Positions 62,282 to 64,000 of a DNA stretch of 64,000 nucleotides are shown in pieces (positions within the stretch are counted from its first letter, which is position 1; each line of letters starts with the position of its first letter). This DNA comes from Blastococcus sp. TF02-8 (lineage in GTDB: Bacteria; Actinomycetota; Actinomycetes; Mycobacteriales; Geodermatophilaceae), in contig NZ_QOHK01000007.1 of assembly GCF_003319175.1 (NCBI RefSeq), forward strand, positions 124,001 to 188,000. The letters run 5' to 3'. Made by a program: the position numbers and the translations under genes. The notes beneath the pieces are model-generated. The model was not told where the DNA came from and did no database searches. It saw only the letters and a list, made by a program, of their open reading frames with translations.

Positions 62282-63097
62282 TCACGAGGCGACCCCGGGC
62301 CGTCGGTCCTCGCTGGACGCGGTGAGCAGCGCCAGTCCCGCGTCCATGCAGGCGCGCAGCTGCAGTGCGTCGTCCGCTAGCGCCGACACCAGTGCTGCCG
62401 GACCAGGCAGAGGGAGCACGGCCGCGGTGTCCCCCACCAATGTCGGCGGCGGCGGATCGTCGGCCCAAGCGGGGTCGACGACGACGAGCGAACCGAGCGC
62501 TCGCCGTCCCCCCGTCACCGCCGCGCTGTTCCAGCCCACCGCCGCGGGCCCGAGCGCCAGGTCCTGGTGCAACAGGGGCCGGCCATCTAGGCGGATCCGC
62601 AGGCGCGCGACCACATCGCCGGGCTGCTCCCCGTGCCGCCCGAGGAGCAGCTCTTCGCGCAGCACCAGCCTGGCACCTGCGGCGAGGTCGACCTGCACGT
62701 CGGTGAGGTGGTGGCAGCCGCGCGCGGCGATCATCGGCTCGGGCAGCCAGACCAGCGTCGCCCCGGCCCCAACCCGCGCAGTGGTGTGCAGCGTTGACTG
62801 GCCGCCGAGCGGGCCGGGCAGCAGCAGCGACGCGGAGATCTCCCGCAGGACCAGAGTGCTGCCATCCCCCACCTGGATGTCCAGTGCGTACGCGTCACCG
62901 CCGATGGGGCCCGCGGCGCCCGCGGCCAGGCAGACGCGGGCGGCTCCGTCGCCGAGCCTGGTCCATGGCTCGGGGCCCTTCGGGTGAGTGAGCCGCAGCA
63001 TCAGCGGTGCCTGGGACCGCAGCGTCGCGACCCGGCTACGAACCGCGCCGCCGCGGAGCGCGACGGCCTCCACGCCGAGCGCGGCAGCGGCGCGCAT
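62282..63097 (-). CDS. ureD: urease accessory protein UreD
   Basis: 271 residues, normal length, with LTHPKGPEPW, ARVCLAAGAAGPIGGD and CHHLTDVQVDLAAGARLVL. UreD scaffolds delivery of nickel to urease with UreF and UreG. It starts at ATG 63097, overlapping the ureG stop (ATGA). It ends the minus-strand cluster ureF-ureG-ureD. Confidence 0.88.
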   Translation of the reverse strand: MRAAAALGVEAVALRGGAVRSRVATLRSQAPLMLRLTHPKGPEPWTRLGDGAARVCLAAGAAGPIGGDAYALDIQVGDGSTLVLREISASLLLPGPLGGQSTLHTTARVGAGATLVWLPEPMIAARGCHHLTDVQVDLAAGARLVLREELLLGRHGEQPGDVVARLRIRLDGRPLLHQDLALGPAAVGWNSAAVTGGRRALGSLVVVDPAWADDPPPPTLVGDTAAVLPLPGPAALVSALADDALQLRACMDAGLALLTASSEDRRPGVAS

Positions 63098-63822
63098 CAG
63101 CCGGTGGCGGCGTTCCCCGACGCCACGCCCGAGGGTTCCGCCGTTCCCTCGGCGAGGCAGCCGCGCACCCAGGCGGCGACCGGGGCCGCCGTCGGGTCCT
63201 CGGTGAGGGACAGGAAGACCGTCGGCAGGTCGCCGCGCTGGGCGCGCGAGTCGCGGTCCATGACGGACAGGTCGGCGTTGACCCGGTCGGCCAGGTCGGT
63301 CTTGTTGATCACCAGCAGGTCGGCGCGGGTGACACCGGGCCCGCCCTTGCGGGGGACCTTGTCCCCGCCGGCGACGTCGACGACGTAGATCTGCTTGTGC
63401 ACCAGGCCGCGGCTGAACGTGGCGGTGAGGTTGTCCCCGCCGCTCTCGACCAGCAGCAGTTCCACCCCGGGGATGCTCTCTTCGAGATCCTCCAGAGCCT
63501 CGAGGTTGGCAGAGATGTCGTCGCGGATCGCGGTGTGCGGACAGGCGCCGGTCTCCACCGCCCGCACCCGCTCGTTCGGCAGGACGCCGTTGCGGAGCAA
63601 GAAATCGGCGTCCTCTGTGGTGTAGATGTCATTGGTCACCACAGCCAGGTTCACCTCGGTCCCTAGTGAGCGGCAGAGGGCGGCGACGAGCGCGGTCTTG
63701 CCGGAGCCGACTGGGCCGCCGATCCCGATGCGCAGCGCTCGACCCGGTTCGCGGGGCAGCACACCGGCGGTGTCGACGTGCGGATGCGGGTGGTCGTGAG
63801 TGTGGTCGTGGTCATGAGGCAA
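63097..63822 (-). CDS. ureG: urease accessory GTPase UreG
   Basis: 241 residues. His-rich N-terminus ([13 protein letters not shown]), G1 loop GPVGSGKT at 36-43, the nickel-binding CPH motif at 94-96 and NKTDLAD near the C-terminus. It couples GTP hydrolysis to nickel insertion into urease. The start codon is TTG 63822, which gives the His-rich N-terminus in frame; it overlaps the ureF end by 11 bp. Confidence 0.95.
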   Translation of the reverse strand: MPHDHDHTHDHPHPHVDTAGVLPREPGRALRIGIGGPVGSGKTALVAALCRSLGTEVNLAVVTNDIYTTEDADFLLRNGVLPNERVRAVETGACPHTAIRDDISANLEALEDLEESIPGVELLLVESGGDNLTATFSRGLVHKQIYVVDVAGGDKVPRKGGPGVTRADLLVINKTDLADRVNADLSVMDRDSRAQRGDLPTVFLSLTEDPTAAPVAAWVRGCLAEGTAEPSGVASGNAATG

Positions 63823-64000
63823 AGAGACGCACCTCCCAGGTGGCGTGGTGTTCGGCGGCGAGGTCCAGCAGCGGGGCGCTGCCGGCGGGCAGGTGGGCGG
63901 GGTCGGCGTCGGCGTACCGCTCGGCGTCGGCGGCGATGGCGTCGAGCAGCGGGCCGAGCCGGGCGAGGGCGGCGTGGGTGGCGAACGGGTCGAGTCCGAG
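63812..64000 (-). CDS. ureF: urease accessory protein UreF, 3' part
   Basis: The window edge cuts the gene; the last 62 codons read [20 protein letters not shown], then end [13 protein letters not shown], the conserved UreF C-terminus. Stop at 63812-63814. The missing N-terminal part and the urease structural genes should lie to the right. Confidence 0.88.
   Translation of the reverse strand, partial: LGLDPFATHAALARLGPLLDAIAADAERYADADPAHLPAGSAPLLDLAAEHHATWEVRLFAS

Overview
The window is very GC-rich DNA with the gene order of an actinobacterial chromosome. The block clpX-clpP2-clpP1-tig, valS/folC-ndk, rne-rplU-rpmA-obg-proB-proA, together with ClgR-like and Zur-like regulatory sites, DUF4233 beside folC, frequent GTG starts and leaderless promoters, points to a Frankiales/Geodermatophilales-type organism (Geodermatophilus, Blastococcus or Modestobacter would fit). 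The family placement is an inference from gene content, not from a search.

Positions 1-29,222 are core chromosome. They hold a MoxR/VWA pair, proline biosynthesis (proA, proB), a zinc-uptake operon ending in its own regulator (znuA-znuC-znuB-zur, with a Zur-like palindrome against the znuA start), peptide deformylase, the obg-rpmA-rplU-RNase E/G block with two radical-SAM genes behind it, ndk-DUF4233-folC divergent from valS, the ClpXP/trigger factor block, and tRNA-Pro and tRNA-Gly. One gene here (DUF559-like, 23.3-24.2 kb) carries a frameshift.

Positions about 29.17-51.14 kb look like an old integrated element. A 50-bp perfect copy of the 3' part of tRNA-Gly recurs at 51,086-51,135. Paired AAGGCAC(G) repeats exactly 11 bp apart lie just inside both ends and again beyond the right copy, which suggests integrase arm sites and a second, tandem element to the right. 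No integrase is visible. The cargo is metabolic and stress-related: a PIN nuclease, two GAF-ANTAR regulators, a lipoprotein/30-residue membrane peptide/DUF6766 operon, a molybdopterin oxidoreductase whose N-terminal Fe-S cysteines are missing with a coupled helical partner and a YaaH-type transporter, a cysteine-rich copper-binding protein, a hemerythrin-esterase fusion coupled to a royal-jelly/dopachrome-tautomerase-like protein, two formaldehyde/alcohol dehydrogenase-like enzymes, a formate-dehydrogenase-like enzyme, an F420/PPOX protein, a zinc-ribbon protein, a DsbA-like protein and a pyruvate-oxidase-like TPP enzyme. Many of these transcription units share one promoter pattern, GNNT-N15-17-GGGTA(G/T), which resembles actinobacterial general-stress sigma factor (SigB/SigF) promoters, so the island looks like one co-regulated stress or C1-detoxification module. 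Several decayed genes (SDR, Gfo/Idh/MocA, a third dehydrogenase copy, SpoIIE) lie between the live ones.

Positions 51.1-62.2 kb continue the accessory region: a PaaI thioesterase, decayed membrane and phosphatase genes, an APP1-like/phospholipase D fusion, a membrane alpha/beta hydrolase, a membrane metallophosphoesterase and a PAS-SpoIIE phosphatase. The window closes with urease accessory genes ureD, ureG and the 3' end of ureF on the minus strand.
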